Positions 26,924-35,043 of a stretch of 55,319 nt of DNA are shown one piece after another. Numbering within the stretch: the stretch's first letter is position 1; the number at the start of each line of letters is the position of its first letter. The translations under genes were made by a program, and so were the position numbers. Under the pieces are notes generated by a model, which saw only the letters and a program-made list of their open reading frames with translations, was not told the DNA's origin and did no database searches. The DNA comes from a bacterium (GTDB lineage: Bacteria > Bdellovibrionota > FAC87 > UBA2466): NCBI GenBank assembly GCA_009927045.1, contig RFNT01000093.1, positions 1 through 55,319 on the forward strand. Reading direction: 5' to 3'.

Positions 26924-27354
26924 AATTTCAATTCCGGTTGGAAAAAGCAGCGCACTTTTATGAGCAGAAAGAAGCCCTTAAAAAGCTTGAGCTCGCTGAG
27001 TTGGTACGCCGGGTAACCGACCTCAAGGAGAAAATAGAGGCATTTACGAACGAGAACCAGCTGAATTTGATGCGAACCAACCGACACCAAGTCATCTCAC
27101 CAGCATGGTTACAATTTTCATCTGAACGATCTGGCTACAACCTGCAAAGCATCAAGGAACTGAATGAGCAAATAGAGGACCTACAACTCTATCTAGAGAA
27201 AAAAAAGCAGGAGCTAGCTGAAGTGATGAGAATTAAAAAAGCATTAGAAAAAGTTAGAGAGAAGAAATGGAACGAGTTTAAATTGATAAAGAATCGAAAA
27301 GAGCAATCTGAGCTCGACGAGGTGAGTCAGCTCCTTGGAGGAAAACCAGAATGA
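26920..27354 (+). CDS. fliJ: Flagellar export chaperone-like protein FliJ
   Basis: A 144-residue, highly charged coiled-coil protein. FliJ forms the central stalk of the export ATPase and helps load chaperones. The sequence MKFQFRLEKAAHFYEQKE followed by heptad-like repeats to about residue 130 is typical. Placement right after fliI, with overlapping ATGA codons, confirms the call; sequence alone would be weak evidence. Confidence 0.88.
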   Translation: MKFQFRLEKAAHFYEQKEALKKLELAELVRRVTDLKEKIEAFTNENQLNLMRTNRHQVISPAWLQFSSERSGYNLQSIKELNEQIEDLQLYLEKKKQELAEVMRIKKALEKVREKKWNEFKLIKNRKEQSELDEVSQLLGGKPE

Positions 27355-27992
27355 GGCTCAGCTGGCATCTTTCCGGAGTTTTATTGGGTCTGAGCCTGGG
27401 AGTGCTTTTCTGGACGGCTCAGGAGCTTGAATGGGCTCCAAGTTCAGCCGCAACTGCAGCGGACCAAGTTGAGGGGAATTCAGATAGACAGAAATTTATC
27501 CTGCAGGAGCGGGAGCGGGCCGTAAGCGAACAAGTGGCCCGGCATGAGAAAATTCTCAAGGAACGTCAGGACAAAGAAGCAATCCAAAAGAAACAGGCGG
27601 AAGAGCAAGCACAGGTTTTAGTTCAAAAGTACAAAAAACAAATTGAAGAAAAGGATAGCGAGATCAAAAAACTAAAAGCAGATTTGGATGAGCTCAAATC
27701 CAAAAACATGGAGTCCATTATTGGGATTTATGAAAAAATGGATCCGAAACAAGCAGCGAAGATCCTTGGCGAATTGGAAGTCAAGCAAGCAGCCCGAATC
27801 ACACTACAAATGAAGCCTCAGAGAGCTGCTGAAGTTTTGGGTAAAATGAGTCCTGAAAAAGCTCGATCGATCACGGAATTTAATATTCAAGGACGTGTGG
27901 TGGCCTCAAAGCCTACCGAAGAAAAGATTTCTCAGAAGGTCAATGATGTACCAGAGAATGATCCAATAGCTCCCATTGGATCGAAACAATAA
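27351..27992 (+). CDS. MotE-like flagellar accessory protein (coiled coil plus MgtE-N-like domain)
   Basis: A 213-residue protein with one N-terminal membrane segment (about 6-22), a long coiled coil (about 45-115) and a C-terminal helical region (about 125-185) with the repeat MDPKQAAKILGEL, VKQAARITLQM and MSPEKARSITE. This resembles the MgtE N-terminal domain also found in FliG and in MotE, a periplasmic chaperone for the stator protein MotC in some alpha-proteobacteria. Location between fliJ and fliK is common for this family. A stator or hook-length accessory role is likely but unproven. Confidence 0.75.
   Translation: MRLSWHLSGVLLGLSLGVLFWTAQELEWAPSSAATAADQVEGNSDRQKFILQERERAVSEQVARHEKILKERQDKEAIQKKQAEEQAQVLVQKYKKQIEEKDSEIKKLKADLDELKSKNMESIIGIYEKMDPKQAAKILGELEVKQAARITLQMKPQRAAEVLGKMSPEKARSITEFNIQGRVVASKPTEEKISQKVNDVPENDPIAPIGSKQ
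27960..27982 (+). repeat. Perfect 8-bp inverted repeat before fliK
   Basis: GATCCAAT (27960-27967) and ATTGGATC (27975-27982) flank a 7-base loop at the 3' end of the MotE-like gene. There is no T run after it, so it is not a classical terminator; it may protect or process the operon mRNA before fliK. Confidence 0.4.
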
Positions 27993-28011
27993 AAGAAAGG
28001 AGGTATAAGCC

Positions 28012-29268
28012 ATGATCAATCCTATTCAATCAGGACTTAATCCGTCGTCTACTCAGTCGATGTTGTATGGAAATTCGCTTGGAATTTCTGAGACAGGAGA
28101 GTTTGATTTTTTAAACTATCTTCTGGGCCTTCAGATCGATTCCTCAGAAGCGGATTTAGGTTTGGGTGGACTTCAGCTGAATGGTTCAGAACCTTCAGCA
28201 GAAGTGTCTGAGCCTGATAGTGCTATTCTCAAGTTGTTTGACAAAAAGCAAAATGAGCAAAATATGCCGTTGTTTTTTGGAAACGGTCTTGGAGCTTTGG
28301 ATAATGCTTCGTTGCCAAAAGATAATATCAATCTTTTAGGGTTTACGAAGTCAGCCCCCAAAGAAATGGGCACTCAGTTCTCAGATATAAAAAATGAGTC
28401 TCGAACGGTGAAAAAGGAAGAAACTTCCCTTTTCGAAGATCCTCTCATGAAGGCTTCTTTTGAAGCAGCTCTCATGAAGCAGGACTCAACCATTTCTCAG
28501 GAAATGAATGTAAAAGGGAATACGAGTCGCTTGGCGAATGGTCTGCAAAGAGAAAAGTTAGTTCAAGCCTTTAAGAGTCTGGACAAAGCTCCAGCACTCG
28601 TAGCAGAGACGTCAGGATTCGTATCGAAAGTAGATTCCCAACCACACTTCGAAACTATTGAACCTAGTGAGGTTCATGAAAAGTCCCGAAAGAAATCAGT
28701 TGATGCTTTGGAAGCTGGTATAGATGGAATCCAAGCCCCCAGTTTCGAGAAGGCCGAAAGTATAGCCACTCGAGAACAAGGGCCTCAGAAAATCCTTCAA
28801 GTTCCAGTGCCTGAAGTATTCCAAAAAGTAGAATCCGTGGCTCAGAAGGGTGGTGGGAAAATGACTTTAGTACTTTCCCCACCTGAACTGGGGCAAGTAG
28901 AAATCCACGTGAGCACCAAAGGTAAAAACGTTGAGGTGACTGTGAAGTCAGACAACGATTTTGCTAAGGCGGCCATTGAGGGCCAGATAGCGGATCTCCA
29001 GCAATCTCTGCAAAATCAAGATCTGAACTTGAGTAAAATCGAAGTTCATGTGAGCCGAGAAATGGATCCTTCCTTTTTGGAAAATCAGTTTGCTGGTTTC
29101 AATCGGCAAGGAAACCTCTTTCAGCAGTCCGACAGTTATCGCCAAGAACGGGAGTTTGGGAAAACTTTCGCTCAAGGAGACGCTCAGGTGAAGGGCTCTA
29201 GAGTAACCTCTATGAATCCAATCCATCGAGCGATTCCAGGAGATAGCCGAGTCGATATCCGTATCTAG
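28012..29268 (+). CDS. fliK: Flagellar hook-length control protein FliK
   Basis: Secreted ruler protein that sets hook length and switches export specificity. Of 418 residues, the first 250 or so are polar and low in conservation. The C-terminal Flg_hook domain (about 270-370) has GKMTLVLSPPELGQVEIHV and a following helix, the usual FliK signature. An AAAGGAGG ribosome-binding site precedes the ATG. It stops 8 bases before flgD. Confidence 0.9.
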   Translation: MINPIQSGLNPSSTQSMLYGNSLGISETGEFDFLNYLLGLQIDSSEADLGLGGLQLNGSEPSAEVSEPDSAILKLFDKKQNEQNMPLFFGNGLGALDNASLPKDNINLLGFTKSAPKEMGTQFSDIKNESRTVKKEETSLFEDPLMKASFEAALMKQDSTISQEMNVKGNTSRLANGLQREKLVQAFKSLDKAPALVAETSGFVSKVDSQPHFETIEPSEVHEKSRKKSVDALEAGIDGIQAPSFEKAESIATREQGPQKILQVPVPEVFQKVESVAQKGGGKMTLVLSPPELGQVEIHVSTKGKNVEVTVKSDNDFAKAAIEGQIADLQQSLQNQDLNLSKIEVHVSREMDPSFLENQFAGFNRQGNLFQQSDSYRQEREFGKTFAQGDAQVKGSRVTSMNPIHRAIPGDSRVDIRI

Positions 29269-29276
29269 AGGAAAAA

Positions 29277-30176
29277 ATGAACGAACTGAATGCTGCTTTG
29301 CCAAGTAAGCTCACTGAGATGCCTCAGGAGAGAGTCAAGCCTAAGAACACTTTAGGTAAAGACGATTTTCTGAAGCTACTCATGGCCCAACTCAACAATC
29401 AAGATCCGCTAAAACCAATGGAGCATCAAGAGTTTTCCGCTCAATTGGCACAATTCGGCTCTTTGGAACAGTTGCAGAATATCCACAAAGGGATCGAAAG
29501 TCTCCAAGGAGGGATGGGTAACGAATCCAAATTGTCCGCAATCGGAATGATTGGGAAGCAGGTCTCTGCTACTGGGAATGAAGTCAATCTCATGGAAGGG
29601 CAATCGGTTAACCTTTCTTATAATAAAAAAGAAGGGGTCACACCGATCAAAGCGCAAATCTATTCCGAAGCCGGAAAGCTCGTTCGTGAAATGGAACTCG
29701 GAGCGAAGATTGTGGAAGAGGGTCTCGTCTGGGATGGAAAAGATGCAGAAGGTAAAGGTCTGCCGTCAGGAAAATACACGTTTAGAGTTCAGGGTGTGAA
29801 CTCCAATGGAAGTTCGGAGGAGTTGGGAGCCACGCTCTCTGGACGTGTAACAGCGGTAGAAATGAATGGAAACAATCCAGTGCTAGTCGTTCAAACAGCA
29901 GCTGGAACCTCCAAACTGGATCTGGCAAAAGTAACTTCAGTGGCTCAGGAGTCAACATCAGTTCCTCAGACTCCGACAAAAACAGCACCTGAAAGTACTC
30001 AGCCAAACCAGAGCTCAGCCAAAGTAGAGCCTCAGCGAATTCCTGTGAAAATGGATTCGCCAAAAGGAGCTGCTCAGGATGAGGCGGAGACTTCAGCTGA
30101 GACGGATACTCTGGAACTGGAACAGCAATGGCGGGGCTTTCCCCCCTTTGCCTCCTATGAAAGTCTAAGACGATGA
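29277..30176 (+). CDS. flgD: Flagellar hook-cap protein FlgD
   Basis: Scaffold at the tip of the growing hook. The conserved N-terminal motif is LGKDDFLKLLMAQLNNQDP, and the Tudor/FnIII-like body includes VWDGKDAEGKGLPSGKYTF. A polar C-terminal tail rich in Thr, Gln and Pro (about residues 220-299) extends beyond the usual end and is probably disordered. It overlaps the next gene by 4 bases. Confidence 0.95.
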   Translation: MNELNAALPSKLTEMPQERVKPKNTLGKDDFLKLLMAQLNNQDPLKPMEHQEFSAQLAQFGSLEQLQNIHKGIESLQGGMGNESKLSAIGMIGKQVSATGNEVNLMEGQSVNLSYNKKEGVTPIKAQIYSEAGKLVREMELGAKIVEEGLVWDGKDAEGKGLPSGKYTFRVQGVNSNGSSEELGATLSGRVTAVEMNGNNPVLVVQTAAGTSKLDLAKVTSVAQESTSVPQTPTKTAPESTQPNQSSAKVEPQRIPVKMDSPKGAAQDEAETSAETDTLELEQQWRGFPPFASYESLRR

Positions 30177-30571
30177 GCATACAAGATCTCTACAGAGCTG
30201 GGAGTGCTTCGATACAACCTGCGGGTCCGGGGTCGTTAAGCGATCGTCCTGCCATTGGCAAGGCATCGTCAACACCTCATCCCGAGGAGTTTCAGAAAGT
30301 ACTTCGGCAAGAAGAAAGTAAGATCAGCATGTCGCAACACGCGGAAACACGTATTCGTTCACGTGATATTCCGTGGAGTCCGGCATTAGAAAAACGTGTG
30401 ATGAGTGGCATTGAAGCCCTAGATGCAAAGGGCAGTCGTGAGGCGCTGATCCTCGCTGATGATGTCGCTTTTATCGCCAATATCCGTTCTAAGACCATTG
30501 TAACGGCGATGGATAGAGCGCAATTAAAAGAACGAGTCTTTACCAATATCGATAGTGCCGTTTTAGTCTAA
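30173..30571 (+). CDS. Flagellar operon protein of the TIGR02530 type
   Basis: A 132-residue protein with the recognisable C-terminal block SQHAETRIRSRDI then LADDVAFIANIRSKTIVTAMDR. The family is found between flgD and flgE in many flagellar operons; its exact function is not established. Here it has the same place, overlapping flgD by 4 bases and followed by a terminator. Confidence 0.85.
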   Translation: MSIQDLYRAGSASIQPAGPGSLSDRPAIGKASSTPHPEEFQKVLRQEESKISMSQHAETRIRSRDIPWSPALEKRVMSGIEALDAKGSREALILADDVAFIANIRSKTIVTAMDRAQLKERVFTNIDSAVLV

Positions 30572-30595
30572 CCGGGGCTGCCACCTCGGTTTTTT
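30571..30595 (+). terminator. Intrinsic terminator ending the flgB-to-TIGR02530 operon
   Basis: ACCGGGG and CCTCGGT pair (one G-T) around a 6-base loop, followed by TTTTTT. It starts at the last base of the stop codon. It would lower or stop read-through into flgE. Confidence 0.75.
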
Positions 30596-30603
30596 AACCA
30601 AAC

Positions 30604-30654
30604 CCAAAGCTGGCCCATGTTTTTGGTGATTCCCACCTGAAACGGAAGCTTTGG
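30604..30654 (+). promoter_or_regulatory. Long-range hairpin in the flgE leader
   Basis: CCAAAGCT (30604-30611) and AGCTTTGG (30647-30654) are perfect inverted repeats 35 bases apart, ending 7 bases before the flgE Shine-Dalgarno. It may control flgE expression. I could not find a clear -24/-12 or sigma-28 promoter in the same gap. Confidence 0.35.
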
Positions 30655-30671
30655 ATTACCTAGGAGGAAAC

Positions 30672-31949
30672 ATGGGTGTTGTATCATCAATGAGTACTGC
30701 TATTTCTGGGCTTGAGTCGAATGGCCAAGCACTGGGAGTGATTACCGATAACATCGTAAATGCGAATACTACGGGGTTTAAAGCCTCTCGTTCCGAATTC
30801 CAAAACATTCTCGCCGAAACCAGTGGCGGTGGAATTCAGGTCGGCCGTGGTGCTACATTAGCGGGTGTTACCAATATTCTTAACCAAGGTTCAATCACAC
30901 ATACCGATCGGCCTACTGATCTTGCTATCAGTGGAAACGGCTTTTTCATCCTCAAGGGAGATGCTCTCGGACAGACTTATACCCGAGATGGCAGCTTCCG
31001 GTTTGATAAGGACGGTTGGTTGGTAAACTTAAACGGGTATCGGGTACAAGCTTATGAAGCCACTCCCTCTGGAGCGATTTCAGGTAAGCTATCAGATATT
31101 CGTATTCCTTATAATACGATTGCTGCAAAATCCACAGAGCGCGTGCAGATGCATGTGAATTTAGATGCGCGAGCTCCGATTGGTGCACCGATCGATCTGA
31201 CAAAGCCTGAAGAAACCTCAAATTTCAACACTGGAGTTCAAATTTTCGACTCCGTGGGAAATGCTCGTCCAATCACCATGTACTACAACAAAACCGGGGA
31301 AAATGTGTGGGAGTTTTATGCCATGACTGATGGTGCGAATCTCACAGATGGTGTCCCTGGTGAACAAAGTGTGGTTGCTCAGGGGTCATTGTCCTTTGAT
31401 CAGAACGGTCGATTGGAAGGAGTTCAACAAAATATCGTGAACTCTAACTTTGTTGGGGCAATTCCAGATCAAAACCTACAATTTGATTTTGGAGATCCTA
31501 TCGATCAATTAGGTTCTGGTGAAAAAGGAACCACTCAGTATGGTTCAAAAAGCGCAATGTTCCGAAATGTCCAAGATGGTTGGGCTTCGGGAACTCTCAC
31601 TGACACCAGTATCGATGCTGATGGCATGGTTAGCGGGGTGTACACCAACGGTCAAAATCGCATTTTAGGCCAATTGGGTGTTGCTCGCTTTGAAGCTACC
31701 GAGCGTCTGGCTAAAATGGGGGATAACCAATTCAGAGAAAGTGTGCTTTCGGGGCAACCTCTGGTGGGTAAGCCCAATACGAACGGCCGTGGGATCATTA
31801 TGACCAAGAGCTTAGAGCAATCAAATGTTGATTTAGCTCATGAGTTCGTTCAAATGATCAAAGCTCAACGGGGATTCCAAGCGTCAGCTAAAGGGGTCAC
31901 AACAGCCAACGAAATGTTGGATGAAGTGGTCAATCTGAAGAGTCGCTAA
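30672..31949 (+). CDS. flgE: Flagellar hook protein FlgE
   Basis: Structural subunit of the flagellar hook, 425 residues. The N-terminal motif MSTAISGLESNGQALGV and DNIVNANTTGFKASRSEFQ and the C-terminal VDLAHEFVQMIKAQRGFQA are the standard rod/hook core helices. AGGAGG lies 4 bases before the ATG at 30672, which fixes the start. It is separated from the upstream operon by a terminator and closed by a strong terminator of its own, so it is probably a monocistronic unit, which suits the high copy number of hook subunits. Confidence 0.96.
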   Translation: MGVVSSMSTAISGLESNGQALGVITDNIVNANTTGFKASRSEFQNILAETSGGGIQVGRGATLAGVTNILNQGSITHTDRPTDLAISGNGFFILKGDALGQTYTRDGSFRFDKDGWLVNLNGYRVQAYEATPSGAISGKLSDIRIPYNTIAAKSTERVQMHVNLDARAPIGAPIDLTKPEETSNFNTGVQIFDSVGNARPITMYYNKTGENVWEFYAMTDGANLTDGVPGEQSVVAQGSLSFDQNGRLEGVQQNIVNSNFVGAIPDQNLQFDFGDPIDQLGSGEKGTTQYGSKSAMFRNVQDGWASGTLTDTSIDADGMVSGVYTNGQNRILGQLGVARFEATERLAKMGDNQFRESVLSGQPLVGKPNTNGRGIIMTKSLEQSNVDLAHEFVQMIKAQRGFQASAKGVTTANEMLDEVVNLKSR

Positions 31950-31976
31950 TCCTAGTTAACCTGTTGTAAAATACTG

Positions 31977-32020
31977 GCAGGCGGTCTTCTCTTATGAGTA
32001 GGCCGCCTGCTCATTTTTTT
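31977..32020 (+). terminator. Strong intrinsic terminator after flgE
   Basis: GCAGGCGG (31977-31984) and CCGCCTGC (32003-32010) form an 8-bp perfect stem, followed by TCATTTTTTT. It ends the flagellar gene block. Confidence 0.85.
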
Positions 32021-32033
32021 AAAGGAGATGAAA

Positions 32034-32408
32034 ATGAAGTCATTAGGTTTGGTACTTGCACTTTTAACAACAGTCACCCTGGCTGCTCCCCGAGAGATTG
32101 TTATCAGTACTGAGAAAATTGGAGAATCAGTTCATTGGGTACCTCAACGGGTGGAGGTTTTTCCAGGTGAGGAAATTAAGTTTGTGATCAAACATGAGCT
32201 TCAGGGGGGATTTGATTTTCATGGTTTTTTTGTTCCGCAGCTTAAGATTCAGAAACAAGTGAACAGAAATAAAGCAGAAGAACTGACGGTGAAAATACCT
32301 AAGAAAATGAAGCTCGGAGAATATCCGATGGGATGTCATTTCCATCCAAAACACGTGCCTGCTACTTTGGTGGTAAAGACTCCAGCACCTGATTCAAAAG
32401 CTAACTGA
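32034..32408 (+). CDS. Exported cupredoxin-like copper protein
   Basis: A 124-residue protein with a signal peptide (LGLVLALLTTVTLAAP). The mature part reads as a plastocyanin/azurin-like beta sandwich. Candidate copper ligands are the His of FDFHGFF and the Cys and His residues of MGCHFHPKH near the C-terminus, which is the usual C-x(n)-H ligand loop of blue copper proteins. It may carry electrons or buffer copper in the periplasm. AAGGAG six bases before the ATG at 32034 fixes the start over the earlier ATG at 32028. Its 3' end overlaps convergent hpt by 8 bases. Confidence 0.75.
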   Translation: MKSLGLVLALLTTVTLAAPREIVISTEKIGESVHWVPQRVEVFPGEEIKFVIKHELQGGFDFHGFFVPQLKIQKQVNRNKAEELTVKIPKKMKLGEYPMGCHFHPKHVPATLVVKTPAPDSKAN

Positions 32409-32931
32409 GCACACAAATATCTTGTAGGTTACGGTACTTCTCTCCAAAGTCGAGGCCGTAACCTACTACGAATTTATCTTCAATTTCAGTTCCTAAATAA
32501 TCAAGCTTCACTTCCACTTCTCTTCGACTGGGCTTGGAGAGCAGCGAGCAAAGGCGTACCGATTTAGGGGCGAATGCTTTTAAGTGTTCATTCAGAAAAG
32601 CAAGAGTTCTACCTGAGTCAACAATTTCATCCAGCACTAAAATATGACGGTTCTCGGGAGAGGATTCCATGTCCTTTAAAAATCGGACAGCTCCACTGCT
32701 CTTGGTTCCGGCGCCGTAACTGGCTAACCGGACGAAGTCGAGCTCCATCGGGACCGTGAGTTCTCGAATGAGATCACTCCCAAACAACATAGCTCCTTTC
32801 AAAGTCACTACGACCAGAAGGCTTTCCTCAGGTTTCAGTATGGCTTGATAGTCTTTAGAAATCTGAAGCCCCAGTTTTTTATTCATTTCAGCTATTTTTT
32901 CTTTTGAAATAAACGGAGTGAGTTGAGCCAT
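32401..32931 (-). CDS. hpt: Hypoxanthine phosphoribosyltransferase
   Basis: Purine-salvage enzyme that makes IMP or GMP from hypoxanthine or guanine and PRPP. The 176-residue protein has the PRPP loop ILVLDEIVDSGRT at 97-109, the early VTLKGAMLFGSDL flap region and the late KFVVGYGLDFGEKYRNL substrate motif. It overlaps by 40 bases the 3' end of the upstream gene on the same strand. Confidence 0.95.
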   Translation of the reverse strand: MAQLTPFISKEKIAEMNKKLGLQISKDYQAILKPEESLLVVVTLKGAMLFGSDLIRELTVPMELDFVRLASYGAGTKSSGAVRFLKDMESSPENRHILVLDEIVDSGRTLAFLNEHLKAFAPKSVRLCSLLSKPSRREVEVKLDYLGTEIEDKFVVGYGLDFGEKYRNLQDICVLS

Positions 32932-33350
32932 GATTTATTTCCTTTCTGTGAAAGATATTGCATGAAGGGGCTGCCGCCTCTCATAAGTATTGAAAAGTAA
33001 CCGCGCGTGAACAAAGCGGTAGGCCCGAGATGAACTGATGCCTTGAGTTGCGAGTGCGGGTGCTGATTGAACATCCAGCTCAGTAGAGTCATTCCTAATT
33101 CTGAAACATCATTGGTTGTAAGCTCGTGGAGCTGTCGCGGAAGGTTATCTCCTAGGCAAAACGTAATGTCTGGAGAGTTGGCAGCGCGGGGAAGCAGTTG
33201 AATCCCTGTTGAAGATTTAACGAGAGCATACGAATCAGCTCCCACTTGGATGGCAAGCTCAGCGCCATTTTTGAGTGCAGAGGCTACTTCCTGACAGATG
33301 GGGCGCTCAAAAAACTGACGCAGGTAAGAAAAGTCGCTATCCAAAGTCAT
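32892..33350 (-). CDS. Hypothetical protein upstream of hpt, possibly SCP2-like
   Basis: A 152-residue protein without signal peptide or membrane segment. A central stretch (AELAIQVGADSYALVKSSTGIQLLP, then DITFCLGDNLPRQL) has the strand-turn pattern of SCP2-type lipid-carrier folds, but the match is weak and I cannot name the family with confidence. The gene overlaps the hpt start by 40 bases, which suggests co-translation. The C-terminus is Lys-rich. Confidence 0.6.
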   Translation of the reverse strand: MTLDSDFSYLRQFFERPICQEVASALKNGAELAIQVGADSYALVKSSTGIQLLPRAANSPDITFCLGDNLPRQLHELTTNDVSELGMTLLSWMFNQHPHSQLKASVHLGPTALFTRGYFSILMRGGSPFMQYLSQKGNKSWLNSLRLFQKKK

Positions 33351-33388
33351 AGGGGGTTCGTATACACGAAAACCAGTGAGTTTGTCAT

Positions 33389-34891
33389 CTATTGGGCACT
33401 ATCCCCGCTTTGTTCTTGAAGGAGTTCGGAATAGTTTTCTGCGGCTTTGGGAGTATTCGATTGTCCCCCCAGTTCTTCCATCATTTGCTCAGGTACTTTA
33501 TTGATCTCTAAGATATTTTTTTGACCCGCTTGAATTTTCTTCGCTTGGATTTCTTTTTCATCAAACTGAAAGTCCGGCAACGTCTTTTGGACTGCCTTCA
33601 TACTTTCAATCGATTCGTCCAAAGCTTTATTATAGCTATCTAACTGTTCCGCATTGGTCATTTTAACGGTGCTGACATTGCCTTCGTCATCCGTTTCAGA
33701 AAGCACTTCATTTTTAAATTCTTCTTCATCATATTTCCAATTGCTTTTTAAGCCATCGGGTCCGACACCGACTTTATCCATCACTTCCAATTGGTTTCGG
33801 AGATCTCTCGAATATTTATCTTCATAATTCGGCCCTTTTTCTTTCAATTGAGGACCTGAGTTGCCGCTATTGCCTTGATTGCCATCGGGCTCTTCAAATT
33901 TGGGGTTGACCATTCTCCAAGAGACTTGGGACATTTGCTTGCATTGTTGGACTCGTTTTTGTAATCGTTCCTGCTGGTCCTTTTTTTCAGCTGCATCCGT
34001 AAGCTTTTCAATTTCAGCGCTTTCATTCTGAGCCCAGCTCTCACAAGAAGCCACACCTTCAGAAAGGGAGCCCTCTCCTTCCTTAAAAACACGTCGTTGA
34101 GAGAGATTGGCTAAGGTTGAATCCCACATTGCTTTTGAGGCACGAGCAACCGCTTCTCGGTAAAAAGTGAGGTTCCCCATCAGCTTGGGATCGTTTTCCG
34201 CTCCTGGATCTTTAGCGCTTCTTTCCACCGTTTGAAAGGCTTCGGCCCCCACTTGTTCGATCACTTCTTTCACTTCAGGTCTTAAAGTGACTCGAGAAAC
34301 ACTCTCTGGTTGGTCCGGATTTTTAGGATTAGGCTCCAGCTCGCGCGTTTCTTCTTTGAAAATAGAATAATATTTGATTCCTTTTTCTTTTTCGCGTTTC
34401 TTTTGAGCCTCGGGATCTTCATCTTGTTTAGAATATTCTGTATGTTTTTCATAAACGGTACGTTCTAATTGGGAAGAACCGCCACCTGCTGCAATCCCTC
34501 CGTGAGAGGATATAAATGCATAAAGGCGACGACTTTGTGCTTTGGGATCGTTGGGATTTTGTTTTTTTGCTTCCTCATCGGCAGTTGAATAGGAAGCATC
34601 GTGATAAGTCAGCAAGCTTTCGAAGGAGTTCCCATCGTCTTTGTTGAATCTGGATTTTTGATTGTTTTGAACCACTTTGCCGTTAGGGTCTTTGGCTTTT
34701 CCAGAAACGTTTTGATCTTGAGTGAACTTAATAAAGCGTTCGATATAGTTTTTTCTGGCCTTTTCGGCTTCTGTTTCAGCGTCGTATTGAACCACGCCAC
34801 CTTCACCCCAAAGTGGGGCAGTGGAGAACGCTAAAGCTAAAAGGCTGAGAAGCCTCAAGCTGCGGTTGGTTTTTAAGGACCGCTGGATCAT
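33389..34891 (-). CDS. Large exported hydrophilic protein, function unknown
   Basis: A 500-residue protein with a signal peptide (LRLLSLLALAFSTAPLWG). The rest is strongly charged, rich in Glu, Lys, Gln and Asn, with predicted helices and Gly/Asn-rich linkers, for example GNQGNSGNSGPQ. Two Cys, in VASCESW and VQQCKQMSQ, may form a disulfide. No domain is recognised. The composition suggests a soluble periplasmic or secreted protein. It is flanked by gaps on both sides and looks like a single-gene unit. Nothing in its context points to a role. Confidence 0.75.
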   Translation of the reverse strand: MIQRSLKTNRSLRLLSLLALAFSTAPLWGEGGVVQYDAETEAEKARKNYIERFIKFTQDQNVSGKAKDPNGKVVQNNQKSRFNKDDGNSFESLLTYHDASYSTADEEAKKQNPNDPKAQSRRLYAFISSHGGIAAGGGSSQLERTVYEKHTEYSKQDEDPEAQKKREKEKGIKYYSIFKEETRELEPNPKNPDQPESVSRVTLRPEVKEVIEQVGAEAFQTVERSAKDPGAENDPKLMGNLTFYREAVARASKAMWDSTLANLSQRRVFKEGEGSLSEGVASCESWAQNESAEIEKLTDAAEKKDQQERLQKRVQQCKQMSQVSWRMVNPKFEEPDGNQGNSGNSGPQLKEKGPNYEDKYSRDLRNQLEVMDKVGVGPDGLKSNWKYDEEEFKNEVLSETDDEGNVSTVKMTNAEQLDSYNKALDESIESMKAVQKTLPDFQFDEKEIQAKKIQAGQKNILEINKVPEQMMEELGGQSNTPKAAENYSELLQEQSGDSAQ

Positions 34892-35043
34892 GGAATCATA
34901 CCCCTCTGTCTTTTAGTAATAGCAATCTCGGTGCCTTAAAAAATCGGAAATTATTCAATGATTTCAAGCAACAATAAGTGTCACCTTGCTCAGGTTTTGG
35001 CGTGTTCTTTCCGTGTACAGGCAGGTGTCCAAAGTATCGACAG

